Assembly: GCF_006385255.1 (NCBI RefSeq)
Contig: NZ_VFJE01000056.1
Span: forward strand, 806,001 to 870,000
DNA length: 64,000 nucleotides
Origin: Flavobacterium microcysteis
Lineage (GTDB): Bacteria > Bacteroidota > Bacteroidia > Flavobacteriales > Flavobacteriaceae
Direction: 5' to 3'
The notes under the pieces were generated by a model, which made no database searches, was not told where the DNA came from, and worked only from the letters and a program-made list of their open reading frames with translations. Made by a program: the position numbers and the translations under genes. How positions within the stretch are numbered: the first letter of the stretch is position 1; the number at the start of each line of letters is the position of its first letter. Below, in pieces: positions 43,432 through 52,068 of this stretch.

Positions 43432-44749
43432 GTTAGTCGGATTGTTATTCGTTTCGATATTATTATTGACAGCCTGTAACAAGAAAACCGAGCATAACAG
43501 TAAGCCAGCACATCAGCATAGTACAAATCAGGAATATACTTGTCCGATGCATCCCGAAGTTATCCAGGATAAGCCTGGCAGCTGCCCAATTTGCGGGATG
43601 GAATTGGTTCCAAGACATACCCCAGGTACGGAAACTGCCATAGACAGTAGCCTAAACCACCTGCTAAAACCAGTTAACGAACAAGTCGTTTCAAATATAT
43701 CTGTCATAAAACCTGACGAGGGCACTAAAATATTCTCCATGCAGGTACAGGGTATTATTACCTACGATACCCGTGACCAGACCAGCATTTCCAGCAGGGT
43801 AAGCGGAAGAATTGAGCGTCTGCTGATTAAGTACAATTACCAGCCTGTAAAAAAAGGACAGTTGATCATGGAAATCTATTCCCCTGATCTGGCTGCCGCG
43901 CAAAGAGAATTGTTGTTTATTTATCAATCTGATGCAAATAATCCGATACTTCAAAAAGCAAAAGACAGACTGTCTCTGCTGGGTATGCAGCAGGGGCAAA
44001 TTCAACAGGTATTAAAAACAGGTAAAATCTCCTATCGCATTCCTGTTTACAGTAATGCCACCGGGTATATCTTAGATAACACTGCGGAAGGAAATGCTTC
44101 TACAGCAGCTCCTGCGGCTTCGCCTCAAAGCGCACCGTCAGATGACGGTATGGGCGCAATGGGCTCAAGTAGTAGTGCAGCATCAAATAGCAGCGCATCT
44201 GCCCCTGCGTCCTCTGCTATCATGATAAGAGAAGGACAATATATTGGTGCAGGACAATCGCTTTTTACAATCTATACCAACAAAAACCTTATCGCCGAAT
44301 TTGCTTTTGATCCATCGGCATCATCCCAGATTAAAAAAGGGCAAAAATTGGTATTTTATGAACCCTCAGATAAGCAAACCGTATATACGGGCACTATCGG
44401 ACTCATTCAACCCGTCTTTAAAGAGGGAAGCAACTTTACCATAGCACGGATTTATTTGCAGGATAATAAATTTCAGACCGGGAAATTAGTAACTGCAGCC
44501 ATTCCGATTGTCAGTAAAGGCTGGTGGCTTCCGCAAAGTGCAGTTCTTAATTTAGGAAATAAATCCATCGTTTTCAAAAAAGAGCAGGATGTGTTTGTTC
44601 CCAGAGAAGTTAAAACGAAAAATAATACTGATGGAATGGTGCTAATTGACCAAGACATCAGTGATTGGAATATTGCCAGTAATGCGGCCTATATGATAGA
44701 CAGTGAGAGTTTTATCAAGACAGCTTCAAAAAATAAATTAAAAAATTAA
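43409..44749 (+). CDS. cusB: CusB-type adaptor lipoprotein with heavy-metal-binding domain
   Basis: The 446-residue lipoprotein has lipobox LLTAC near residue 20. A heavy-metal-binding module (YTCPMHPEVIQDKPGSCPIC, ending GMELV) lies at about 41-64. The adaptor core follows (SRVSGRIERLLIKYNYQPVK, KKGQLIMEIYSPDLAAAQRE). A Ser/Ala/Gly-rich insert (about 226-268) interrupts the region between the lipoyl halves and is probably a flexible linker. It carries copper(I) or silver to the CusA pump. The ATG at 43409 is preferred over the TTG nine bases upstream. The second adaptor begins 3 bases after the stop. Confidence 0.88.
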   Translation: MKKNSIAKLVGLLFVSILLLTACNKKTEHNSKPAHQHSTNQEYTCPMHPEVIQDKPGSCPICGMELVPRHTPGTETAIDSSLNHLLKPVNEQVVSNISVIKPDEGTKIFSMQVQGIITYDTRDQTSISSRVSGRIERLLIKYNYQPVKKGQLIMEIYSPDLAAAQRELLFIYQSDANNPILQKAKDRLSLLGMQQGQIQQVLKTGKISYRIPVYSNATGYILDNTAEGNASTAAPAASPQSAPSDDGMGAMGSSSSAASNSSASAPASSAIMIREGQYIGAGQSLFTIYTNKNLIAEFAFDPSASSQIKKGQKLVFYEPSDKQTVYTGTIGLIQPVFKEGSNFTIARIYLQDNKFQTGKLVTAAIPIVSKGWWLPQSAVLNLGNKSIVFKKEQDVFVPREVKTKNNTDGMVLIDQDISDWNIASNAAYMIDSESFIKTASKNKLKN

Positions 44750-44752
44750 GCC

Positions 44753-45967
44753 ATGAACAATAAAATATTAATTCGTACTATTTTGCTCATTGCAATGGTT
44801 TTTCCACTTCTATTTGCAGCATGCGCCCAAAAAGAAGAAAAAAAAGTCAGTCAGGAAAAAGCTCAAACCTATACCTGTCCCATGCATCCGCAAATTGTAA
44901 AAGATGGCCCCGGCTCATGCCCAATCTGCGGAATGGATTTAGTGCCCTTCGAAAAAAACAACGCACAGGACTTTCTAACCTTGGGACCCAGCCAGCAAGC
45001 ACTAGCCAATCTGACTACAATAACTGCTGGGGAAAATGAATTTTCAAATTCTTCCCCTCTCAACGGTCGTTTGGTTACTGATCCTGAGCAAACTATTTAC
45101 ATCTCAAGTCGCGTGGCAGGAAGGATTGAAGAGTTGTATGTAAAAGAAACGGGGGTTCCGATTCGAAAAGGTCAGCCTTTATACAGAATATATTCAGAGC
45201 AGCTTTCAGCCCTTCAGCAGGAGTACCTCCTTGCCACAGCACAGGCTGCAAGCTTTGCTGAGGATAAACGTTTTGCCCAAATAAAGAATGCTGCAAAACA
45301 AAAACTGCTATTGTATGGGCAGTCAGAAGCCCAGCTTAGTGAATTATTCAAAAAACAAAAAGCATCGCCTTATGTTGTTTATTACGCGCCAAATTCAGGA
45401 ATAGTTGCAGAACTTTCCATAACAGAAGGCCAATATGTTGCAGAAGGAGGTTCTATTATTAAACTAGAAGATTACAATCGTTTATGGGTCGAAGCTGATG
45501 TCTATCCGGCAGATGCCGGTAAAATTAAAACAGGTCAAAAAGTAAAAGTCATAGTCTCAGGCTATGAAGATCAGCCCCAAACAATGAGGGTAGATTTTAT
45601 AAATCCTGCCCTGCAGACAAGTAAGCAGATAATACAGCTGCGCGGTACTATTGCGAATCCAAACAATCAATGGCAGGCAGGTCAGCAGGCAATTGTTTTA
45701 CTGCCTTCATCAGGACAGAAAATGAAATTGACCCTACCTGTGGATGCCGTAATCAGAGACGGTAGCGGTACACATGTGTGGATTGAAATTGAAAAAGGAA
45801 AATATCAGCCTAGAATGGTTGCTATTGGTTCTGAAACCTTCGATGAAGTCGAAATTACCAGCGGTTTAAAAAAAGGAGACATCGTCGTTGCATCTGGCGC
45901 CTATCTCTTGTACAGTGAATTTATATTAAAGAAAGGCAAAAACCCAATGTCAGGAATGAAAATGTAA
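44753..45967 (+). CDS. cusB: Second CusB-type adaptor lipoprotein with heavy-metal-binding domain
   Basis: The 404-residue lipoprotein has lipobox LFAAC (about 20-24). The heavy-metal-binding module is YTCPMHPQIVKDGPGSCPIC + GMDLV (about 41-65). The adaptor domains follow: SRVAGRIEELYVKETGVPIR (about 117-136), an alpha-hairpin, and VVYYAPNSGIVAELSITEGQ (about 206-225). The Ser/Ala linker of the first adaptor is missing. Two adaptors for one pump may form a mixed ring, or one may serve the fused CzcA pump. It ends 18 bases before another DUF3347 gene. Confidence 0.88.
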   Translation: MNNKILIRTILLIAMVFPLLFAACAQKEEKKVSQEKAQTYTCPMHPQIVKDGPGSCPICGMDLVPFEKNNAQDFLTLGPSQQALANLTTITAGENEFSNSSPLNGRLVTDPEQTIYISSRVAGRIEELYVKETGVPIRKGQPLYRIYSEQLSALQQEYLLATAQAASFAEDKRFAQIKNAAKQKLLLYGQSEAQLSELFKKQKASPYVVYYAPNSGIVAELSITEGQYVAEGGSIIKLEDYNRLWVEADVYPADAGKIKTGQKVKVIVSGYEDQPQTMRVDFINPALQTSKQIIQLRGTIANPNNQWQAGQQAIVLLPSSGQKMKLTLPVDAVIRDGSGTHVWIEIEKGKYQPRMVAIGSETFDEVEITSGLKKGDIVVASGAYLLYSEFILKKGKNPMSGMKM

Positions 45968-45985
45968 TAATCAATCACACAGACA

Positions 45986-46525
45986 ATGAAAAAATTAATC
46001 AAAATCGGAATTCCAATAGCCTCACTCTTCCTGCTTATTGCGTGCGGTAACGGTGAAAACAAAAAGAAAGAGGTCCAGCAGAATAATAAAACTTCTGTCC
46101 CAATTTTAAAGAATCCCGCAATCAGGATAAATGATGATATTTTGAACGCAATATACAGCCAATATGCCCATTTAACAGTAGCCCTTGCCAATGATAATAT
46201 CGCGGAAGCAAAACTGGCGGCCAATGCGATTGAAGCGGGAGCACGGGAAATCAGCAGCGACAGAAATCTTGCAGCAAGTGCCGCAGAAATCGTTTCAGCT
46301 CCCGATATCGATAAGCAGCGAGCTGCTTATTCTAAACTGAGTAATGAAATGGTTCTCTTGCTAAAAAAAGCAGGAATGGCTGAGGCTGAGCTATACGTGG
46401 AATATTGTCCAATGGCTTTTGACAATAAAGGGGCTGTATGGATTAGCGCTACCAAAGAAGTACGCAATCCTTACTTTGGAGAAAAAATGCTCAAGTGCGG
46501 TGAGGTGAAAGAAATAATAAAATAA
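45986..46525 (+). CDS. DUF3347 lipoprotein
   Basis: The 179-residue lipoprotein has lipobox LLIAC (about 16-20). A single DUF3347 domain ends EYCPMAFDNKGAVWISATKE and NPYFGEKMLKCGEV. It is the most diverged copy here: the His-rich helix of the 37977 copy is replaced by IEAGAREISSDRNLAASAAE. The CPM and C-G residues remain, so these are the best candidates for the shared metal site. A terminator overlaps the stop codon. Confidence 0.85.
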   Translation: MKKLIKIGIPIASLFLLIACGNGENKKKEVQQNNKTSVPILKNPAIRINDDILNAIYSQYAHLTVALANDNIAEAKLAANAIEAGAREISSDRNLAASAAEIVSAPDIDKQRAAYSKLSNEMVLLLKKAGMAEAELYVEYCPMAFDNKGAVWISATKEVRNPYFGEKMLKCGEVKEIIK

Positions 46526-46564
46526 TTAGAATCTAAGATTGAAGGGTTTTTCTAATTATTTTTT
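46521..46564 (+). terminator. Terminator of the Cus operon
   Basis: A perfect 11-bp stem AATAATTAGAA/TTCTAATTATT (46521-46531 and 46550-46560) is followed by T4. It begins within the stop codon of the DUF3347 gene. The loop is 18 bases. CopA follows after about 140 bases without a clear promoter match. Confidence 0.65.
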
Positions 46565-46704
46565 AGTGTTAAACAATTGGTTAAAAAAGCTGATGAACAA
46601 ACAAGCCTATTGAAACAAGCTTAAAATGCAGATTGGCTTCAAAAAAATCACTAACTTTCTATATATTAAAGAAATAACGCATCGAAACTATAAAAAATAA
46701 CCTT

Positions 46705-49242
46705 ATGACACACACCTATACAATATTGGGAATGACTTGCGATGGATGTCGTACAAAAGTAGAAAAAACGTTAAATGCTTTGGGGGGAATAAAGGCAAAG
46801 GTCACTTTAGATCCTCCATTAGCAACTATTACAATGGAAGAACATATTGCGACCGAAGAGCTCCAAGAAGCATTGACTGCTGTTGGAAAGTACTCCATTG
46901 AAATGACTCACACGACTCATTCGCATGAAAAAAAATCGGAGAAATCATGCTGTAGCACTGCTAAGGATCATGGCCACAAACATGATGATAAAACGACAGC
47001 CGTGCCTCATAATGATGCGGGTGGGAAATATTATTGCCCGATGCATTGTGAAGTTGATAAAATGTATGATAAAGCAGGAGATTGCCCTGTATGCGGAATG
47101 CATTTGGTACAAGAACCAGCTACTGCCCAGGTTCAGCAGTATACATGTCCAATGCATCCGGAAGTAATAACCGATTCGCCAGGTTCATGTCCGATTTGCG
47201 GAATGGATCTGGTGCCACTGGAGCCAAGTGAAAGCGAAGACCAAAGAATTTATAAGGATTTGGTTAAGAAAATGAAAATAGCGGTAGTATTTACTGTTCC
47301 TATTTTCGCTATAGCTATGATAGAAATGGCACACAACAATCCTCTGCTACAATTAATGGATGCCTCTAAATGGAACTGGATACAACTTATTTTATCTCTT
47401 CCTGTTGTCTTTTATGCCTGTTGGATATTTTTTGTGCGAGCATGGAAATCAATAATTACATGGAACTTAAATATGTTTACCCTTATCGGAATTGGTACAG
47501 GAGTGGCATTTTTATTTAGTTTGGCAGGAATGTTTTTCCCAGATGTTTTCCCAGATGAATTTAAGACCGAACACGGAACAGTACTGCTATACTTTGAGGC
47601 CACAACGGTAATTCTAACTTTGGTTTTGTTAGGACAATTACTTGAGGCAAGAGCACATAGCCAAACCAGTGGTGCTATAAAAGAATTATTAAAATTGGCA
47701 CCTACCCAAGCTACTTTGGTAATTGATGGCAGTGATAAAATAATCTCAATCCATGATATCAAAAAAGGTGATTTACTACGTGTAAAACCCGGAGATAAAA
47801 TTCCTGTAGATGGGAAGATAACTGATGGTGAAAGCACAGTAGATGAATCGATGATTACCGGCGAGCCGATTCCTGTAGATAAAAAAAATGGCGATATGGT
47901 GTCTTCAGGGACTATAAACGGAAACAAATCCTTTATTATGATTGCCGAAAAAGTTGGTTCGGAAACCTTGCTTTCGCAAATTATACAAATGGTTAATAAT
48001 GCAAGTCGTTCCAGAGCACCAATTCAGAAACTAGCTGATAGTATCGCTAAATATTTTGTGCCTACTGTTGTTATTTTGTCGATTCTTACCTTTTTCATTT
48101 GGGCAAAATTTGGTCCGGAACCAGCTATGGTTTACGGATTTATTAATGCTATTGCAGTATTAATAATTGCCTGTCCTTGTGCATTAGGTTTAGCAACGCC
48201 CATGTCTGTAATGGTAGGAGTTGGAAAAGGCGCCCAATTGGGAATTCTGATAAAAAATGCCGAAGCTTTGGAAAAAATGGACAAAGTAAATGTTCTGATT
48301 ACTGATAAAACAGGAACAATTACTGAAGGGAAACCTTCGGTAGAAAAAATTGTAGCACTGCAATATTCAGAAGATGAACTGCTGCAATACATAGCGTCTT
48401 TAAATCAGTACAGTGAGCATCCTTTGGCAGAAGCCGTAGTGAAATTTGCAAAAGCTAAAAATGTTTCTTTAACAAAAGTCGATGATTTTGAAAACATTGC
48501 AGGCAAAGGAGTTATTGGAACTGCTATTGATAAAAAGGTTGCATTAGGGAATAAAAAATTAATGGAGCAAGTAAGCGCAGCTATTTCTGCCGCAATTGAA
48601 GAGAAAATTATTGCTGAACAAAAATTAGGAAAAACAGTTTCTTATATCGCAGTAGATAAAAACGTAGTGGGATTTGTAACGATAACCGATGCTATAAAAG
48701 AAACCAGTGCTGCTGCTATAAAAGAATTAATGCGTCAAGGAGTTGAAGTAATCATGCTTACGGGAGATAATGTAAATACTGCCAAAGCCGTTGCCGACGA
48801 GTTGCATTTAACCTCTTTTCAGGCAGGTTGCTTACCAGAAGATAAATTAAAAGTAATAGAGAAACTACAAGCTGAAGGAAAAGTAGTTGCTATGGCCGGA
48901 GATGGTATAAACGATGCGCCAGCTTTGGCACAATCGGACATTGGGATTGCGATGGGAACAGGAACAGATGTTGCGATAGAAAGTGCCAAGATTACTTTGG
49001 TAAAAGGAGATTTACAAGGAATTGTAAAAGCAAAAAATTTGAGCCACGCTGTAATGAGCAACATCAAGCAAAACCTATTCTTTGCTTTTATATATAATGT
49101 CTTAGGTGTACCAGTTGCTGCGGGAGTCCTATATCCGTTTTTCGGAATATTACTTTCTCCAATGATTGCTGCCTTGGCAATGAGTTTTAGTTCGGTATCT
49201 GTTATTGTCAATGCATTGCGATTGAGAAGTTTAAAGCTCTAA
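46705..49242 (+). CDS. copA: Copper-exporting P1B-type ATPase with HMA and two heavy-metal-binding modules
   Basis: The 845-residue pump starts with an HMA domain (GMTCDGCRTKVEKTLNAL, about 8-25). A His-rich linker (HTTHSHEKKSEKS, HGHKHDDK) follows. Two heavy-metal-binding modules come next: YYCPMHCEVDKMYDKAGDCP + VCGMHL (about 110-133) and YTCPMHPEVITDSPGSCPIC + GMDLV (about 148-172). The membrane metal site is IIACPCALGLATPMSVMVG (about 488-506), the phosphorylation motif DKTGTITEG (about 535), and the hinge GDGINDAPALAQ. It ends MSFSSVSVIVNALRLRSLKL, as in copper CopA pumps (MxxSS). It exports copper(I) from the cytoplasm. Confidence 0.94.
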   Translation: MTHTYTILGMTCDGCRTKVEKTLNALGGIKAKVTLDPPLATITMEEHIATEELQEALTAVGKYSIEMTHTTHSHEKKSEKSCCSTAKDHGHKHDDKTTAVPHNDAGGKYYCPMHCEVDKMYDKAGDCPVCGMHLVQEPATAQVQQYTCPMHPEVITDSPGSCPICGMDLVPLEPSESEDQRIYKDLVKKMKIAVVFTVPIFAIAMIEMAHNNPLLQLMDASKWNWIQLILSLPVVFYACWIFFVRAWKSIITWNLNMFTLIGIGTGVAFLFSLAGMFFPDVFPDEFKTEHGTVLLYFEATTVILTLVLLGQLLEARAHSQTSGAIKELLKLAPTQATLVIDGSDKIISIHDIKKGDLLRVKPGDKIPVDGKITDGESTVDESMITGEPIPVDKKNGDMVSSGTINGNKSFIMIAEKVGSETLLSQIIQMVNNASRSRAPIQKLADSIAKYFVPTVVILSILTFFIWAKFGPEPAMVYGFINAIAVLIIACPCALGLATPMSVMVGVGKGAQLGILIKNAEALEKMDKVNVLITDKTGTITEGKPSVEKIVALQYSEDELLQYIASLNQYSEHPLAEAVVKFAKAKNVSLTKVDDFENIAGKGVIGTAIDKKVALGNKKLMEQVSAAISAAIEEKIIAEQKLGKTVSYIAVDKNVVGFVTITDAIKETSAAAIKELMRQGVEVIMLTGDNVNTAKAVADELHLTSFQAGCLPEDKLKVIEKLQAEGKVVAMAGDGINDAPALAQSDIGIAMGTGTDVAIESAKITLVKGDLQGIVKAKNLSHAVMSNIKQNLFFAFIYNVLGVPVAAGVLYPFFGILLSPMIAALAMSFSSVSVIVNALRLRSLKL

Positions 49243-49269
49243 GGAATAAGTAATTTACTATACAAACAA

Positions 49270-50514
49270 ATGACCAATCTAGTACAAATTATTCTGCAGT
49301 ATAAAAACGATAACGAAAGTGTCTACAATACCTGGTTTATAGATAACAACCAACGGTTAAAGGCATTTCGGACTATAAGACGCGGCGTTTTACAAGTTAT
49401 TGAGGATATTAAAAACAAAACCTTTCCTAATGATTTTAAAGAAAGCAGCTTAGAATTTGTTCTGAATTGCATTGCCGAACAGAAACAAGTCTTTGCAGGG
49501 GTTTCCCACCCGTTTTATTGGAAACCCAAATTACGTATTCCTGATATCTATGAAAATCAAAACAATAAACTGGCTTTCGGCCAGTTCCTTGAAAATTGTA
49601 TCAATGCCAAGTCTGAAGAACAGGTTGTAAAAGAAATCATAAAACTCGATGAATTAAAAATTAAAGGATTAGGACCTGCGGTTGCCAGTATTTTATATTT
49701 CATACACCCAACCTGGTTCCCGCCATTCAACACCGCTATTCTCAATGGATTTAATTTTCTTTTTAAAGACAAAAAAAAACTGGGAAGCTGGACAGAATAT
49801 CTTAAAATAAGAGAAACTTTGATAGAAACTAACACTTTGCATAAATCTCAGCTCTCAAATGATTTGGGTGCCATTGCAGGGTTGTTTTTTGAAATTGGAA
49901 CTCAGAAAATGCTGATCGGTAACGATGAATATTTAAGCGAGGCAGAACGTTCAAGATTCGAAAAAAACGTACACAAGCGTCAAAAAGAAATACTCGAAGA
50001 AAAACTGGAGGAAAATCTGCATAGTGAGATGCAATACCACCTGTTAAAAATAGGTGTTTCTCTCGGTTTCGATGTTACCCCGGCAAGCAATGATAAAAAC
50101 AAATCGTTTAATGGACAAAATTTCTCCTTTATTTCACTGGAAAAATTCCCTGAGTTGCCTACCGACAAGGACACTCAAAATACCATCAAGCTTATTGATG
50201 TGCTCTGGTTCGAAAAAAGCACAAACAAAATTATAGGAGCCTTTGAAGTAGAAAAGAGCACTAGTATCTACTCCGGTATACTGCGCTTGTCTGACTTATA
50301 CTTTAGTATCTCAAGCGGCCGGGAAGTTTTTTATATTATTATTCCAAATCACAGGGAAAGGGATGTAGTGCTTCAGCTAAACAGACCTGTTATAAAAAAC
50401 TCAAAAATGAATATAAAATATATCCTGTTTTCTGAATTAAGAGCTAATTGTGATGCTATCTGCAAATTTGGAACCGACCATTCAATAATGGAAAAAATAT
50501 CAATATCAATTTAA
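49270..50514 (+). CDS. HhH plus PD-(D/E)XK nuclease-like protein
   Basis: This 414-residue cytosolic protein stands inside the copper island. The N-terminal half has KIKGLGPAVASILYFIHPTW (about 135-154), resembling a helix-hairpin-helix DNA-binding element. The middle is a charged helix (ERSRFEKNVHKRQKEILEEK). The C-terminal half has IKLIDVLWFEKSTNKIIGAF + EVEKS (about 313-337), where D...E-x-E-K fits a PD-(D/E)XK core, followed by YSGILRLSDL. Type II restriction enzymes and related proteins have this layout. No methylase gene lies beside it. It starts 27 bases after copA, so it may ride on copper-induced transcripts. The family was not identified. Confidence 0.7.
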   Translation: MTNLVQIILQYKNDNESVYNTWFIDNNQRLKAFRTIRRGVLQVIEDIKNKTFPNDFKESSLEFVLNCIAEQKQVFAGVSHPFYWKPKLRIPDIYENQNNKLAFGQFLENCINAKSEEQVVKEIIKLDELKIKGLGPAVASILYFIHPTWFPPFNTAILNGFNFLFKDKKKLGSWTEYLKIRETLIETNTLHKSQLSNDLGAIAGLFFEIGTQKMLIGNDEYLSEAERSRFEKNVHKRQKEILEEKLEENLHSEMQYHLLKIGVSLGFDVTPASNDKNKSFNGQNFSFISLEKFPELPTDKDTQNTIKLIDVLWFEKSTNKIIGAFEVEKSTSIYSGILRLSDLYFSISSGREVFYIIIPNHRERDVVLQLNRPVIKNSKMNIKYILFSELRANCDAICKFGTDHSIMEKISISI

Positions 50515-50525
50515 AATTTAAAACT

Positions 50526-51398
50526 ATGAAAAAAATAATTCTACTAAGCTTCATTATTATACAATCGTTATCAATTTCTGCACAGGAAAAAGTTCAAATT
50601 AAGCTTACTCCTGCAAGTCCTTCAGCCTCATTTCAACAAGAAATTGGAAGCACAACAATAAAAATGGCCTATAGTAGACCATTAGTAAGAGGACGAAAAA
50701 TATTTGGCGAATTAGTGCCCTATGGCAAACTCTGGCGAACAGGTGCCAGCGATTGTACGACCATAAGTACTAATGAAGATATCGCTTTTGGAAATACTAT
50801 TTTAAAAGCAGGAACCTACTCTATATTTTCAATTCCATCAGAGAATGAATGGACTATCATTGTAAATAGTGATGTCACTTTACATGGCGAAACTGGCTAT
50901 GATGAGAAAAAAGACGTAATGCGTTTTACCGTTCCCGCAGAAAAAATGAGTAGCTTCTACGAAACTTTTACCATTGAGTTAAATGATATTAATAGTAAAG
51001 GAGAAGGATTCCTTAAAATAGAATGGGAAAATACTATGGTTAAAATACCAATGAAAAACAAAGCTGACAAAGAAATTTTAGCCCTAATTGACAAATATAT
51101 TATTAAAGAGAAAAGCCAGAATGCTACTTTATTGTTTCAGGCAGCAAATTATTATTCATCCACAGGCAGAGCAAATAACCAAGTAATATCCTGGTTAGTT
51201 CAGGCGGAAAAATTGGATCCTGAAAATTTTTATTATCCGACTTTAAGACAGAAAATCTCTGTAGAGCTGAAGGATTATCCCGATGCCATTGAGGCTGCAA
51301 AAAAAGCCCTTGCAATTGCAGAACAGAAAAAAATGAAAGGCACGGAAAAATTAAAAAACCAACTTGAAGAGTTACAATTATTACTTAAAAGCAAATAA
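50526..51398 (+). CDS. DUF2911 family secreted protein with TPR-like tail
   Basis: The 290-residue protein has a signal peptide (1-19, ending ISAQ). The DUF2911 domain (about 30-170) is recognised by MAYSRPLVRGRKIFGELVPY and GKLWRTGASDCTTISTNEDI, then AGTYSIFSIP. The last 100 residues (WLVQAEKLDPENFYYPTLRQ; YPDAIEAAKKALAIAEQK) resemble a TPR pair. The function of DUF2911 is not known. It begins 11 bases after the nuclease-like gene. Confidence 0.88.
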   Translation: MKKIILLSFIIIQSLSISAQEKVQIKLTPASPSASFQQEIGSTTIKMAYSRPLVRGRKIFGELVPYGKLWRTGASDCTTISTNEDIAFGNTILKAGTYSIFSIPSENEWTIIVNSDVTLHGETGYDEKKDVMRFTVPAEKMSSFYETFTIELNDINSKGEGFLKIEWENTMVKIPMKNKADKEILALIDKYIIKEKSQNATLLFQAANYYSSTGRANNQVISWLVQAEKLDPENFYYPTLRQKISVELKDYPDAIEAAKKALAIAEQKKMKGTEKLKNQLEELQLLLKSK

Positions 51399-51547
51399 AT
51401 ATTAAGCTATTACAATATCACTTTGAAAAATACAAGCGCAGAAAAAATACCTGCCATTTAAGCTAATGCTGTATTATATTATAGTGCCATTAGATTTGTT
51501 TTGGAGGAAAATTGATTAATCTAAATAACTTTTAAAGAAAAAAAATC

Positions 51548-52042
51548 ATGAAAATGGAACACACAACACAACAGCATTCAAAAGAGGAAAACTCCGAAAT
51601 GTACAAAAAATTAGCATTTATGATCGTATTGTCATTTATTGCTATGTACATCCTAATGTACTCGATGGTAGATATTTTTGCTAATGTCATTCCCAATGTA
51701 AATCAATTTTACATGGCAGGACTAATGACTATGCCGATGCTCATAATTGAGATTATTGTAATGGGTAGTATGTATATGAATAAAAAGTGGAACATAGTAT
51801 TACTTATCACAGGTAGTCTTGCCGCAATCATTTTTTTTTCCTGCATAAGACAGCAGGCAGCTGTTGAAGATAAACAATTCTTAAAATCAATGATACCACA
51901 CCATGCAGCAGCAATACTCATGGCTCAAGAGGCTTCTCTTCACGATCCAGAAATAAGTAAACTTGCTCAAGACATTATAAAAGCACAACAAACTGAAATT
52001 GCACAGATGAAAGCCAAGTTGAATGAGATGAACAAAAAATAA
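51548..52042 (+). CDS. DUF305 family membrane protein
   Basis: The 164-residue protein has a short polar N-terminus with HTTQQH and then three membrane helices (about 19-100). The C-terminal DUF305 part (about 105-164) contains FLKSMIPHHAAAILMAQEAS, the MIPHH and HAAAILMA signature. The His and Met residues are thought to bind metal. DUF305 genes often accompany copper-resistance oxidases, as here with the multicopper oxidase 26 bases downstream. Confidence 0.85.
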   Translation: MKMEHTTQQHSKEENSEMYKKLAFMIVLSFIAMYILMYSMVDIFANVIPNVNQFYMAGLMTMPMLIIEIIVMGSMYMNKKWNIVLLITGSLAAIIFFSCIRQQAAVEDKQFLKSMIPHHAAAILMAQEASLHDPEISKLAQDIIKAQQTEIAQMKAKLNEMNKK

Positions 52043-52068
52043 TAGAACAATATTCTTTAAAAAGCTAT

